A stretch of 64,000 nt of DNA from Daphnia carinata (taxonomy: Eukaryota > Arthropoda > Branchiopoda > Diplostraca > Daphniidae): contig NC_081340.1 in the NCBI RefSeq assembly GCF_022539665.2, positions 6,571,357 to 6,635,356 on the forward strand, given 5' to 3'. This document shows, piece after piece, positions 15,217 through 26,811 of this stretch (positions are counted from its first letter, which is position 1; every line of letters starts with the position of its first letter). The position numbers and the translations under genes are program-made. A model generated the notes under the pieces. The model made no database searches and had not been told where the DNA came from. It saw only the letters and a program-made list of their open reading frames with translations.

Positions 15217-17402
15217 AGTCGGCCAATCTCTATCTTTCTCATCTTCTTTTATTTTTACCTCTCGGGCTGCGCTGACTTTGACAAACAGCTCACTCTGCCC
15301 TCGCCATCAATCGAATCAATTAGGATGTCAAATGATCCGCATTGCCCCTTGCCGTCCGGCCTATATCGAAGGCCGTACTGGAGTGGACATAAAAGAAAGG
15401 GAACATGGAGAGTTCAATGTTTCATTGAAAAACATTGTTTCTGTTTTTCTTTCAATTTCCGAAACAAAAACAAAAGCAGCTCTGCTTTTTCTTTTTTAAA
15501 ATTATTCATCGATGTCTGTTTGTTATGGTATGATTCTTGATTGTTTTCGTGCGCGTTTCTTTTTTTTTTCACCGTGTACATATTTCTCACTTATATCTTT
15601 CTCTTCTTTGATCCATCCCCTGCTCCTTTTTTTTTTTTTCGCCTAAAACAAATTCCAACGTCCTTTGGCTGCTGTGTCCCGTCCTGATGGTCTTTGTCCT
15701 CTTTTGTCCAATTTCTTTTTCGTCATTTTCTCTCTTGTTTAACTTCCGCTGATGTCGGATGTTTTTCTAAATCTCGGGTGATGGTTTCCCTTCAAAACCT
15801 TCTGTTTTTTTCCCCTTGTTACAACATTTGGCCTAATCCCCATCTTCCCCGATAAACCTCAGTCCCGACTGCGAAGACGATGTCGGCGACGAGGAGGCTT
15901 TGTGGCCAGATACGAATGACACAAGTTCGCCAGCACCACTCACCAACAACACCCCTCCTCACTTGTTATTACCTCGTTTGGCAAACCCCTGTCGTTCACG
16001 GGCGTCTCGAGTTGGGCTCAGACCGGCCGTCACGTCTCTTACCACTTGTTCTTCTCCTACTCGTTCTTGTTCGTCCACCGCTACTACCCCAACAGCATCT
16101 ACCACTGCTACTACCACCGCTACTTCTTCAAAGACGTCTGTTCGTCGTCCTACACTTTTCAAGAAAAGGTGACATCTTTCTATCTCTCTATCTGTCTCTA
16201 TTCGTTTGTTTTCATTCTTATTCCACGTGTTGTTGTTTTTTTGTTTTTTTTTTTTAATGCATTTTTTCCGAGTTTTGGGCAGGGGTTTTCGGTTAGGTCA
16301 CAGACACCCACCAGCGACATTAACATAATCGCTGGGATTCGTTTCTATATTTTTATGCATTTTTTTTTTCCAGCTTTTCTTTTTTATTGTTATGGCATGT
16401 CTTTGTGTGTGCGTCTTTTTGCGCTATGCCCTTCGTCATTCGTCTGAAATGCCGGAATGGCCAGAGCAGAAAAAGAAAAAAATAATCGAAAAAAACTCTC
16501 CGTTAACAAGAAATGTCCTCCTAGCCTCAGCGTAGATCATCGCCGTACGTTACACAGCCATCAGTTACGCCACAACATTGAACGATGAAGCTCCCACATA
16601 GTCAGCTATCTATTTTTTTTCTTTTTACTAGTTCCCCCTTGTGAACGTAAAACCAGCACTTCCTTATCCAGCACTTGATGCAGAAGCCAGTCGGGGACTC
16701 TCGCGATTGATGTACCCAACTGTATCTATTATCAAAGGTGATGAAAGAAGTGCTGGTATGTCGCGTGTGCCAGCGTCGAAAATCAAGAGCTGCGCACACC
16801 TATCGAGTTAAGTTCTTTTGATCCCGCCATGGATTGTGTAACACGTCCGAGATGATGGTTGTGAGCACGCGGAATATCAAGGGATTTTTACGATCTTTCA
16901 GCAAATAGATCAGAATGTAGAATAGCGTCGTATTCTTTCATTTCTTTAAATGGCGAAAACAAAAATGCGCTCAGTGAAAAACATCCGCACGGAAATCGTG
17001 GAAAGAGAATCTGTTGATGAAGAGATAGGAAGACGAAGAAAAGGGAAGAGGAATCGAACCAATTCAGAAAGCTGCTTCAGGGAAATGTGATTTTTCTTGC
17101 GCTTTCGACCCTTCTAAAAAGCTTATATTCTTTTTGGCAATCTAATAAAAGAAGCAAGAGTTGGCGCCTGGCTGCGACGAAACGCAATTCGCACGGCTGT
17201 GGCATGCTGGCCAGATTTCCGTTCTTTGATTGCCCTTCTCCTTTTGGGAATATCATGAAAATGAAAGAGCAACAAACAACGAACAATCTTGAACGAAGGA
17301 AGAAAAAGAAGCGCGTTGTATTTATCGATTATTGATTTGAAGGAGAGAGAGTCAGGCTGAAAAAGAATGGAACAGTAACGATGTCCATCCAATGACGGTG
17401 GG

Positions 17403-17438
<36 letters not shown>

Positions 17439-18253
17439 GTGTTGTGTGTATGGTTTCCTATCAGCATTTGGCCTTCTGTGTGTCTTGAGTGAAATGTGGT
17501 TTGTTGCTGTTGGACGTCGTAACGTTACGCGTCCATAGCGTTGCCGTGCGTTCAGCTGTTACTTGCAATCCGATCCAACTGACCGAACGAGGGATACGAC
17601 ATACGGACTGTCAGGCTTCGTTGGGACCAACTGGCCGTCCTGATTTTTTTTTTTTTTTTTAAATAGCATTGACTGCTTGTTTAGAAAAGAGAAACCTTTT
17701 TTTTTTATTGTTTGTTGTGTAAGAGTCACTCATCGGGACTAACGTGATCGCTACTCAAGTAGAGTGACGTAAGATGATTGCTTGTCCGCATCGAACGGAG
17801 GAAGATGTGTCAAATTCAGACATGTTGGTTATAATGGCGTAGTGTTATTATGTTAGTCGTTTGATTGCCTGCAGTGAGTTGAATTGAAACATTTTTCTTC
17901 TCTTAAATACGCATTTGGTTGCAATTTATGTTGGAACACTCGAATTGATGATGAGATGGAGATGTAGGGAAATTGCTGGTCCTGAAGCTTCGGCGAAAAG
18001 CCATTTATTGAAGCGGGAATGCCGAGAAAGATGAAAGACAAGGCAGGCATATAGAAATCCAAAGTTTCAATAGAACGAAAAGGCCTATTTACAGTTTTCG
18101 GCCGGAGCTATAAACTTGGCAGAACTGCGCACAGCGTTGGCCACCAACCATACAGACAGACTCCAATTCATCTTGTTTGCCCAGGGTCTTTTAGCTTTTG
18201 CCTTTTTTTTTTATTATTTCCGTACACATGGAACTGCTACCGCCATCACTCCG

Positions 18254-18284
<31 letters not shown>

Positions 18285-21200
18285 ATCACTGAGCAAACAA
18301 CAGAAAAAATAAAATAAAAGAGGCAGAGACGAATAGGATGTCTAGTTAATGCGGATGCGAAAATGTCGACGTTCCGCCATGTTTCTCCTCCGTCGATTTG
18401 CGCTCGAAATCTTTTGACTAGTGCGGAAGACATTGGAAAAACGTCCGAATTGAATTGGCCTCCATCAGAGATGACGGCCTTTGATGAAAAGGCTCATCTT
18501 TCTTACGCACGATTCCGGAATTTGTTTTTGTTTGGACATTTTTGAAAAGACAATGGAAGACAAAATAATTTCGTCATTCCATATAGAGCTTTAGCGCGCC
18601 TCTTCCTGCTTCCGCTTGGCAAAACAGATAGCTGCTCGATTTGATTTGCAAGTCTAGTTCGGCTAGTAAATTATGTCGAGTAGGAAGGCAGGACGGGATA
18701 CGTTAAACGGGGACGGAAATTTATTTTCATTTTATTTTGCCCACCCTTTTGGCTTACTCTCTCGAATGCAGACGGTCGCCGGACGATGATGACGATTTGT
18801 CGGAAGTCAGGGCTGATGCGGTGCCGCCGGAAGTGCGAGCCTGGCTGGCGTCGACCTTTACGCGCCAGATCAGCAGTCACCGTAAACCGGGCGAGGAGAA
18901 GCCGAAATTCCGTTCGGTGGCGCAAGCCATTCGGGCCGGCATCCTAGTGGAGCGCATCTATCGACGCATGTCCTCCTCCTCATTTTTGCAATTCCCGGCC
19001 GAAGTGGCGCGTAATTTAAAGGTAAGATCAACATTCAGCTGTCTTTAAAGGTCGTGATTATCTCGTCATTCTGTTTCACGTTATCATTCGGACGTTGCCT
19101 TCTTGCATGTTCCGTCTTCCTTTGTCCCGTTGGCCAGCTAATTGACGAGTGGAATTTCGACGTTTTCGCCTTGAGCGACGCTTCGGCGGGTTCTCCACTT
19201 CGCTATCTCGGCATCGATTTGCTGAATCGCTATGGCGTCATCCACAAATTCAAGGTAGACTTTTTTCATTTTTTACGCGTTGCAAATAAAAGAACGTGTT
19301 CCAGCTATAATGAGGAATGCCTCGCAGCGCGGCTTGTCTCCTAGTTATTGGACTCGTATTTGCTTGTTGACATGCACTACCTCTAAGAACATCTTTTGCT
19401 TTCATTCTTTGAGGGCTATGTCGAAGCTCTTTACCGTCCTAGAGAAATGAAATCTCCGAAATGACATCTAGGAACACCTGATGGGGCGGGCAATCTCGCG
19501 TTTCCCCTTTCTATTTTCACTGCGCTGTATATAATATATATATATATATGCATCGGAACTGACTTGTGCAATTTCACAGGGAAAACTAATTAGCCAGCAT
19601 GTCAAGCTCACGTTCTCTCCGTGCGTTGCCCTTGTATCCCTAACGTTTTTGTTGGGTACTGCTCATAATACGTCCACGATTCGCCTTCGCTAATAGTTTT
19701 GTGTTTCCTCGTTAATTAAGCAAGAGCGTCTAACAATTTTTTGTTTTCTTCCTTTTTTCTTTTTAAAATAAAAAAAAAAAGACTACGACGAAATTGCGAT
19801 GTAGACATTATTTGACAAGTCATTTGTAAAACTCGCTGAAGCGCCACTGCTCTACTAACGTTTGATTTCAAGTCCTGGCTGTATATATATATAAAAAAAG
19901 GGTTCATAATCTCTTTGATCTTGTCTAACTTTTTATATTTGCTTTAATCTATTTGTTTTTTTTTTTTGTTTTTCTTTTCTTATTTTCTTCGGTCGTGGGG
20001 TGGAAACATTCGGAATACAAGATTCCAAGCAGCACGTTGGAAGCGTTTCTCAACCAAACGGAGGCCGGCTATTGCAAACATCGCAATCTATATCACAACA
20101 ATACGCATGCGGCTGACGTAGCCCAAACGCTTCACTACGTCCTCTATCAAACTGGATTGATGGTATGGCTATGGTTATGATCCCATTACTTACCCCCTCG
20201 AAAAGGGGGCATAATCTTCTTTCATTTATTTTAAGATAGACGTATTTAGAAAGACAAAGGACTCTTAGGGCTCTTAGGACTCTTTTTTTTTTTTTTTTTA
20301 ACAGAACTGGCTGACCGATTTGGAGATCTTTGCCGCCATTCTGGCCGCCATCATACACGACTTTGAGCATACGGGAACGACCAATAGCTTCCACGTCATG
20401 TCCGGCTCGGAGACGGCTTTGCTCTACAACGATCGGGCCGTTCAGGAGAACCACCACATCAGCGCCGCGTTCAGGTCAGATCTTTAAGAAGACGAATAAA
20501 ATCGATACGATCAAAAATTAATGTTTGATTTTGTTTGCTTTCGGCCACAACGCGATAACTAGGTTGATGCGAGAAGAGGATTGCAACATCTTGATCAACC
20601 TTTCGCGCGAAGAGTTTCGTGAATTCCGATCGCTGGTCATAGACATGGTCTTGGCTACGGACATGTCGTGCCATTTCCAGCAGATAAAAGCAGCCAAAGC
20701 CCTGCTCACCGTTCCCGAGCTCAGGCAAGATATTGTATATTTAATGTCGCATAGTTATTTGTGCATCCACGTCGATCAATTGCTGCATGGTACTAGCGAG
20801 GCAGGCCTTTTTGTAGGGGGTTCCTTGTGCAACGCATACACAATTCATTGGTCCACTGACTTGATCTGCAAGATAGGGTGTCTACAAGCACTTTAGTTTG
20901 TGCCACACTAACTTGCCCATTGCCTTTGAATAAAGCATGATTGAATTTCTGGTCTTATTTATAATGTCGATCGACCGTTCTTTTATACCGTCTTCAGTGT
21001 GGACAAGTCGAAAATTCTGTCGCTCGTGCTTCACTGCTGCGACGTAGCCCACCCCAGCAAACCTTGGCCGTTGCACCGACACTGGACAGACTTGCTCCTA
21101 GAAGAGTTCTTCCGGCAGGGCGACAATGAAAAGGAGCTTGGACTACCTTACAGCCCGCTCTGTGATAGAAACAATACTTTAGTTGCTGAATCGCAAATCG

Positions 21201-21747
21201 GTATGCTCATCGAATTCATTTTTTTAAAGAGGGCTTACGAAAAGAATTTTCCAAATCAACAGGTTTCATAGAATTCATTGTTGAGCCAACAATGGCCGTC
21301 ATGGGTGATTTATTGGACAAAATTTTGATACCTATACGACCACAATCAGCCCCGATCCGGAACGATCACCGAGACTCGATTTCCGAAGAAAAATGCGATG
21401 CAGGTGTGTGACTAAACAGACGACATGATCGTTCATACACAATAATGTGCTATTTGATTTTCACTTTTGTGCAAGGGGGCGAAGTGGTCACTGTGCCAAC
21501 CACACCGGAGAAAAACAAAAAAGATGGTACCAATTCCAAAATATCCGGTGAGAAAATTATACGGCCTTGGGATCTTTATTTGGAGGAGAACAAAGGCAAA
21601 TGGAAAGAGCTGAGCGTTAAAGGTGACTAAGTATTCACACACATTTTATTTGCATTTCTCACTAAAGGATTTTGTTCGCAATCATTTTGTGCCTTCTTAG
21701 ATCAACAAAGACGGCAGGAAGAAGCCAAACTGAAAGCTGAAGATTAA
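244..21747 (+). CDS. Pde1c: PDE1-type calcium/calmodulin-dependent cyclic nucleotide phosphodiesterase (Pde1c-like), spliced
   Basis: Hydrolyses cAMP/cGMP in the cytosol; PDE1 enzymes are activated by Ca2+/calmodulin. Exons I assign: 244-310 (1A) or 6903-7116 (1B), 12886-12963, 13032-13236, 13980-14096, [optional 15863-16168], 18772-19021, 19138-19254, 20022-20162, 20305-20474, 20563-20724, 20998-21200, 21263-21403, 21476-21622, 21701-21747. All junction phases agree: 614 aa with 1A, 663 aa with 1B. Seen: N-terminal regulatory helix region in exon 4 (RLKCLLRLLDKGEVRP), PDE1 signature EVRAWLASTFTR, metal-binding YHNNTHAADV (about residue 303), IHDFEHTGTTNSFH (about 343), HCCDVAHPSKPW (about 450) and the SQIGFIEFIVEP segment. 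All catalytic histidines and aspartates are present. One intron (20725-20997) has a GC donor. The shared promoter architecture implies isoforms differing only at the N-terminus. Family certain; the exact first codon of each isoform is inference. Confidence 0.95.
311..6902 (+). other. Pde1c first intron, distal part
   Basis: No exon recognised. It holds many poly(T) and poly(A) runs, joined C/A or T/G homopolymers (for example 1790-1815 and 4052-4089), a (CA)9 tract at 6029-6046 and short open frames without family resemblance. About 5450-6640 is less repetitive, has mixed composition and probably includes the promoter region of exon 1B. Confidence 0.5.
6807..6894. repeat. Compound microsatellite (GT)24(GA)20
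   Basis: Uninterrupted GT repeats from 6807 to 6854 switch directly to GA repeats from 6855 to 6894. The tract ends eight bases before the start codon of Pde1c exon 1B, so it would be transcribed in the 5' UTR of that isoform. Confidence 0.95.
6903..7116 (+). CDS. Pde1c: Pde1c alternative first exon 1B (proximal)
   Basis: ATG 6903 directly follows a (GT)24(GA)20 microsatellite. The exon is Ser/Thr/Ala-rich (SSTSALHLAPFSK) and ends with FSKCVLTLDGYNYVI before an A|gtaagt donor. That is phase 1, the same as exon 1A, so it joins exon 2 in frame and yields a 663-aa protein. Its last 15 residues resemble the end of exon 1A. The frame is also open upstream through the microsatellite to 6720, but I take that as 5' UTR. 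A TCAGT initiator-like motif lies at 6478-6482. Confidence 0.75.
7117..12885 (+). other. Pde1c first intron, proximal part
   Basis: Intronic sequence between exon 1B and exon 2. It contains a 36-nt T run at 7242-7277, a (GT)n tract at about 7444-7478, an AT microsatellite at about 8881-8894, and repeated T(n) blocks at 10690, 11250 and 11360. Long open frames at 10613-11408 come from T-rich low complexity and show no protein family. No further exon could be supported. Confidence 0.45.
15863..16168 (+). CDS. Pde1c: Pde1c probable cassette exon (102 aa, Ser/Thr-rich)
   Basis: Within the 4.7-kb intron between 14096 and 18772 there is an open stretch with an acceptor (aaacctcag) and a donor (AAAAG|gtgaca). 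It is exactly 306 nt. It enters in phase 2 and leaves in phase 2, so it can be included or skipped without frame loss. It starts SPDCEDDVGDEEALWPDTND, an acidic start like that of the next constitutive exon (SPDDDDDLSEV). It then runs into a Thr/Ser/Pro-rich low-complexity tail ending LFKK(R). Inclusion would enlarge the linker between the N-terminal regulatory segment and the catalytic domain. Not verified by transcript. Confidence 0.65.
16169..18771 (+). other. Pde1c intron before the catalytic-domain exons
   Basis: No coding exon recognised. Holds an (AT)n(CA)n compound tract at 17404-17438 and a (CT)n tract at about 18252-18281. Otherwise unremarkable intronic sequence. Confidence 0.45.
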
Positions 21748-22329
21748 AAAAGAACATTTCACACTAGTCAAGAAAATTCGAATTCGAATGTTTTACAAAT
21801 TAGATAAGGTTCTCCTCCTGAGAAAGACAAAAATGAAAAAAAAAAACTAATTTAAACTAAACTAAAACTATACCTCGACACACCAGAAATTAACTAATAG
21901 TACTTCGTACATCATTTCTAGGACCTGGATGACTGCGTTTTTCATTAACCGTCCGCATCTACCAACGTCTGCTTTTCGAGGAAAACAAGACATTACGCTT
22001 ATCGATGTTCGTAGGTGACACATTTTTGTCTCGTGTTCCCCTACCATCAAAAAAAAGAAGAGTTAAACGTTTTCTTTCACAACATACCGTGATGATAGGG
22101 AAACAGATGTTTGAAAACATTCGTAAAGGGATTGTACCGTATCTACTTATGAAAACATCCTTTTGTCTCTTTGTAATTTTCGATTTGATATCATTTCCGG
22201 CGAATCATGTATCATCATCTTTGAATTTTCCTAATTCTTCTGATTATTCTATGGTTTTATGATTAATATTTTCTACCCTTTTTTGTCTCATCAAGGATTG
22301 TCAGGCAATTTTGTCACGTCAATACATAA

Positions 22330-22335
22330 AATAAA
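22330..22335 (+). terminator. Polyadenylation signal for Pde1c
   Basis: AATAAA lies about 580 bases after the Pde1c stop codon (TAA 21745-21747) and is the best candidate on the + strand before the Rae1 duplication begins. Confidence 0.5.
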
Positions 22336-22426
22336 CAATGAAGGTTGGTTGCACTGTTAATTGTAGCCAATTCATTTAATTTCGAGAAACATAATAAGAT
22401 TGCTTCTCTGCGATATTATATATTCT

Positions 22427-22717
22427 TTATAATGTTGTCATCTCCTGAGCAACAACTGTTGTTCTTTTGTTACTAGAATCTACCGACTGTAACACTGCAC
22501 TTTGCAACATTCTTTGTCTAGATTCCTTCACGTTGAATTTGAGCAATATTTGGATCATACAAGCATCGCACTTTGTTTTCAGTAGCATATTAGCTTTCCA
22601 ACGTAGTATAATCATTTTAAGACGCTGAAATTCGAAAAGGAATACTTTCTTTTGGAGAGTATATGCTGAAAAGATGGCATTCTGCTTGCCGCCTTGAACG
22701 TTGTTTCTAATTTTCAA
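22427..22717 (-). CDS. Uncertain 96-aa open frame, head-to-head with Rae1
   Basis: A continuous minus-strand frame starts 343 bases upstream of the Rae1 ATG and runs away from it, as a divergent gene would. It has a basic, hydrophobic composition (LLKTKCDACMIQILLKF) and no family I recognise. Its first codons lie inside the duplicated unit, so a broken copy of the 5' end also sits near 24589-24640. It may be chance; no splice sites or signal peptide support it. Confidence 0.2.
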   Translation of the reverse strand: MKIRNNVQGGKQNAIFSAYTLQKKVFLFEFQRLKMIILRWKANMLLKTKCDACMIQILLKFNVKESRQRMLQSAVLQSVDSSNKRTTVVAQEMTTL

Positions 22718-23060
22718 AATATTACGTTAACTGCCGCTAGGTGTCTTCGTTACCCGCCGTTCACCGAATTTTAGCAGCCGGCATTCCGCAGTGTAGTATA
22801 TCGAGCTTCTTTCACAAACGGTTTAAGTGCAACTTTCACAAATCTTTTACCTAATTTCTATAACAATTGTTTATTGCGAACAAGTAAGTATAATTTACAG
22901 ACATTAGTTCGGCACCGCATTGCGAATATGTCAGAATTAGAGATGAAGTGTTGCTCTGTGTCGACAAACAACCAGCTCATCACGGCTTTTACCTTTCCAC
23001 TCAAGAACTTTCGTATCATTAACCAATTGTATTTTAGGTATCTGAAAATAGTCAGCCAAA

Positions 23061-24371
23061 ATGTTTGGTTCTACGGGATTTGGAGGAAATAGCTTTATGG
23101 GTTCCAATGTAGTTACAGCTCCAACCAACCATAATCCGATGAAGGATTTTGAAGTAGTTTCCCCTCCGGATGAGTCCATTTCTTGCCTAGAGTTCAGCCC
23201 AGCTTCAATTCCTCAAAACTTCTTGATTGCTGGTAGCTGGGACAACCATGTTAGATGCTGGGAAATTGATCAAACTGGCAAGTCCATTCCAAAATCACAA
23301 GAAACGATGCAGGGACCTGTTCTTGATGTGGCTTGGAGTGATGCAAGTTTGACAGATAAATACCATCTTTGTTTGGTTTGCCTTAATATTTCAAGTTTCT
23401 TCAGGATGGAAGTAAAGTATTCATGGCTGGATGCGACAAAATGGCCAAATGTTGGGACTTGAATTCAAACCAATCAATTCAGGTAATTCAGTTCAACAAA
23501 TTCTTTCTCTTGTATCTATATTACAGTATTTTTACTTTTAGGTTGCAGCCCATGAAGCCCCAATTAAAACCTGTCACTGGATCAAATCACACAACTATTC
23601 CTGCCTAATGACTGGTTCTTGGGACAAAACACTCAAGTTTTGGGACTTGCGCCAACAGCAACCCATACTCACGTTGAACTTGCCTGAACGCTGTTACTGT
23701 GCTGATGTAGAATATCCTGTTGCTGTTGTGTCAACAGCGGCTCGCCACTTGCTTGTCTACCAATTAGAAAACAGCCCACAAGAATTCAAAAGAATTGATT
23801 CACCATTGAAGTATCAACACCGCTGTGTCTCCATCTTTAAGGACAAAAAGGGCATGCCATCTGGATTTGCCCTTGGAAGCATTGAAGGAAGAGTTGCTAT
23901 TCAGTATATAACACCTAGCAATCCAAAGGTACAGAAACACTTGTTAATTGTCGATTTCTTTCTGATAAAATTTTTTAATATGAGCATTTGATATACATTT
24001 GGTTTGATTTTCTTTTCTCATAGGATAATTTCACATTCAAGTGCCATCGCTCTAATGGAACTAACCAGCAGTATCAAGACATTTATGCTGTCAATGATAT
24101 CAAGTTTCATCCAGTTCATGGTACCTTGGCCACTGCTGGCTCTGATGGAAGATTTTCTTTCTGGGACAAGGATTCGCGGACAAAGTTGAAAACTTCAGAA
24201 CAACTGGAACAATCCATTACTGCTTGTTGTTTCAACAGAGATGGCCAAATCTTTGCTTATGCAGTTAGCTATGATTGGTCTAAAGGACATGAGTTTAACA
24301 ACCCACAAAAAAAGAACTACATCTTCTTACATTCTTGTTATGAAGAAATGAAACCTCGTCAGAAGTCCTAA
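23061..24371 (+). CDS. Rae1: Rae1, WD40 mRNA export factor / mitotic checkpoint protein
   Basis: Rae1 (Gle2) is a seven-bladed WD40 protein that binds the NUP98 GLEBS motif at nuclear pores, aids mRNA export and acts in the mitotic spindle. Exons 23061-23342, 23405-23482, 23542-23928 and 24024-24371, all joined in phase 0, give 364 aa; the human protein is 368 aa. Visible family segments: [50 protein letters not shown]-type repeat, [72 protein letters not shown]. The first intron has a GC donor (GTGAT|gcaagt), which restores the conserved WSDDGSKVF. Intact throughout, so I take it as the functional copy. Confidence 0.97.
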
Positions 24372-24984
24372 TTTTCTTGTTTCATGTCCTTTTCTTGTTT
24401 TGTATTTTTACTTGAATACATAGATTCAACAAAAAACGTGTTTGTTGAGTCAACAAATTACTCCTAGAAAATATTTTTAAAAAATTATCCTATATATTGG
24501 AAAAATGTTAATAACAAAATGAAAAATTTATTGATCAACATAAATCTAAGTAACAATTCAGTTAACATTCAAATTAATTTTTTAGAGTTGCTGAAAAGAT
24601 GGCATTCTGCTTGGTGCCTTGAACGTTGTTTCTAATTTTCAAAATATGCATTAAATGCCGCTAAATGTCTCCCTTTCCCGCCGTTAGCCGAATTTTAGCA
24701 GCCGGCATTCCGCAGTGTAGTGTATCGAGCTTCCTTAACAAATGGTTTAAGTGCAACGTTCACAAATCTTTTACCTAATTTCTATAACAATTGTTTATTG
24801 CGAACAAGTAAGTATAATTTACAGACATTAGTTCGGCACCGCATTGTGAATATGTCAGAATTAGAGATGAAGTGTTGCTCTGTGTCGACAAACAACCAGC
24901 TCATCACGGCTTTTACCTCCCCCCAAAAAACTTCCGTATCATTAATCAATTGTATTTTAGTTATCTGAAAAATAGTCAGCCAAA

Positions 24985-26268
24985 ATGTTTGGTTCTACGG
25001 AATTTGGAGGAAGTATCTTTATGGGTTCCAATGTAGTTACAGCTCCAATCAACCATAATCCAATGGAGGATTTTGAAGTAGTTTCCCCTCCAGATGATTC
25101 CGTTTCTTGCCTAGAGTTCAGCCCAGCTTCAATTCCTCAAAACTTCTTGATTGCTGGAAGCTGGGACAACCATGTTAGATGCTGGGAAATTGATCAAACT
25201 GGCAAGTCCATACCAAAATCACAAGAAACGATGCAGGGACCTGTTCTTGATGTGGCTTGGAGTGATGCAAGTTTGACAGACAAATAGCATGTTTGTTTGG
25301 TTTTGCCTTAATATTTCAAGTTTCTTCAGGATGGAAGTAAAGTATTCATGGCTGGATGCGACAAAATGGCCAAATGTTGGGACTTGAATTCAAACCAATC
25401 AGTTCAGGTAATTCAGTTTACTAATTCTTTCTCTTGTATATATATTACAGTATTTTTACTTCTAGGTTGCAGCGCATGATGATGCACCAATAAAAATATG
25501 CCATTGGATCAAATCACACAACTATTCGTGCCTCATGACTGGATCTTTTGATAAACACACTTAAGTTTTGGGACCTGCGGCAACAGTCACCCATGCTTAC
25601 AATTAACGTGCCTGAACGCTGCTTCTACGCTGATGTAGAATATCCTGTTGCTGTTGTGTCAACAGCGGCTCGCCACTTGCTTGTCTATCAACTTGAAAAT
25701 GGTCCAATCGAAGCCAAGAGGATTGAATCCCCACTGAAATACCAAAACCGCTGTGTCTCCATCTTCAAGGATAAAAAGGGAATGCCAACTGGGTTTGCTC
25801 TGGGAGGTATTGAAGGGAAAGTTGCCATTCAGTATATAACACCTAGCAATCCAAAGGTACAGAAGCACTTGTTAATTGTTGATTTCTTCTGATAAAATTT
25901 TTTAATATGAGGATTTGATATACATTTGGATTGATTTTCTTTTCTCATAGGATAACTTCACATTCAAATGTCATCGTTCAAATGGGACAAATCAACAGTA
26001 CCAAGATATTTACGCTGTCAATGATATCAAATTTCATCCTGTCCATGGTACATTGGCAACTGCTGGGTCTGATGGAAGGTTTTCTTTTTGGGACAAGGAC
26101 TCTAGAACTAAGTTGAAAACTTCAGAGCAAATGGAGCAGTCAATCACAGCTTGTTGTTTTAACCATGATGGTCAAATATTTGCTTATGCTGTTGGCTATG
26201 ATTGGTCTAAAGGGTATGAATATAGTGACCCTCAGAAAAAGAATTACATCTTCCTACATTCATGTTAA
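24985..26268 (+). pseudogene. Rae1: Rae1 second copy, frameshifted and truncated
   Basis: Exons align one to one with the first copy: 24985-25266, 25330-25407, 25466-25856, 25951-26268. The same GC-donor first intron is present. Exon 3 has one extra codon (HDDAP for HEAP) and one extra base near 25556 that produces a TAA at 25562-25564. A second stop (TAA 26266) removes the last ten residues, where copy 1 reads TATGAA. Exon 1 carries mostly amino-acid-changing differences. Exons 3 and 4 carry mostly silent ones, implying that those parts evolved under selection before the gene broke. If transcribed, it would give only the first three or so WD repeats. A sequencing error at the single extra base is possible, but the second stop is independent. 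Confidence 0.88.
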
Positions 26269-26510
26269 AAAGAAATGAAACCTCGCCAAAAGTCATAATT
26301 GTTTGTTTTATGCCCGTTCCTTGTTTTGTATTTTATACTGACTACAGATATTTAACAAAACGTGTTTGTTGAGTCAACAAATTACTCCTAGAAAAGGCTT
26401 TTTAAAAATTATCCTATATATTGGGCAAATATAAAAAAAAAATTTTGAAGTTTATTAATAAACATAAATTTTAATTAACAATTCAGTTAAAATTCTAATT
26501 AAGTTTGTAA

Positions 26511-26811
26511 AGTTTATTTAAATTAGAAGACAACATTCTGGCAAGACAGGGGTTCTTCTCCAAGCACGTGTAGTCTTGGCGAGCTCTCTTGGCGCATGGC
26601 TGGGCGGTTTTTGAGCTTTCTCGAAACAAAGTGCAATGGAAATCGCAGAGTAACACATACACAGTTTAATTTTTGGTTTGGAAGTTAACAAAAGTGATTT
26701 ATCATTGACTGTTTGAAACATTACGAGGTTCTATTTTTTTCAGCTGAGTGGGAGGATCAGTTATTCGACCGCATGTGTGATTCCTGCTCAGGGCAAGTGT
26801 TGTGAAAAAAA
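26511..26811. other. Intergenic, Rae1 copy 2 to FHOD first exon
   Basis: No gene recognised. It contains a possible acceptor (tttttttcag near 26740) just before the FHOD 5' UTR, suggesting an upstream non-coding exon. A 67-codon minus-strand frame at 26518-26721 has no family resemblance. Confidence 0.35.

Larger units (their letters stand above)
22664..26510. repeat. Tandem duplication of 1.92 kb carrying Rae1
   Basis: Unit 1 starts at 22664 and unit 2 at 24589 with the same sequence (tgctgaaaagatggcattct), an offset of 1925. The similarity covers the promoter, 5' UTR, all four exons, three introns and the 3' flank, and ends near 26510. Unit 1 holds an intact gene, unit 2 a broken one. Confidence 0.93.
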
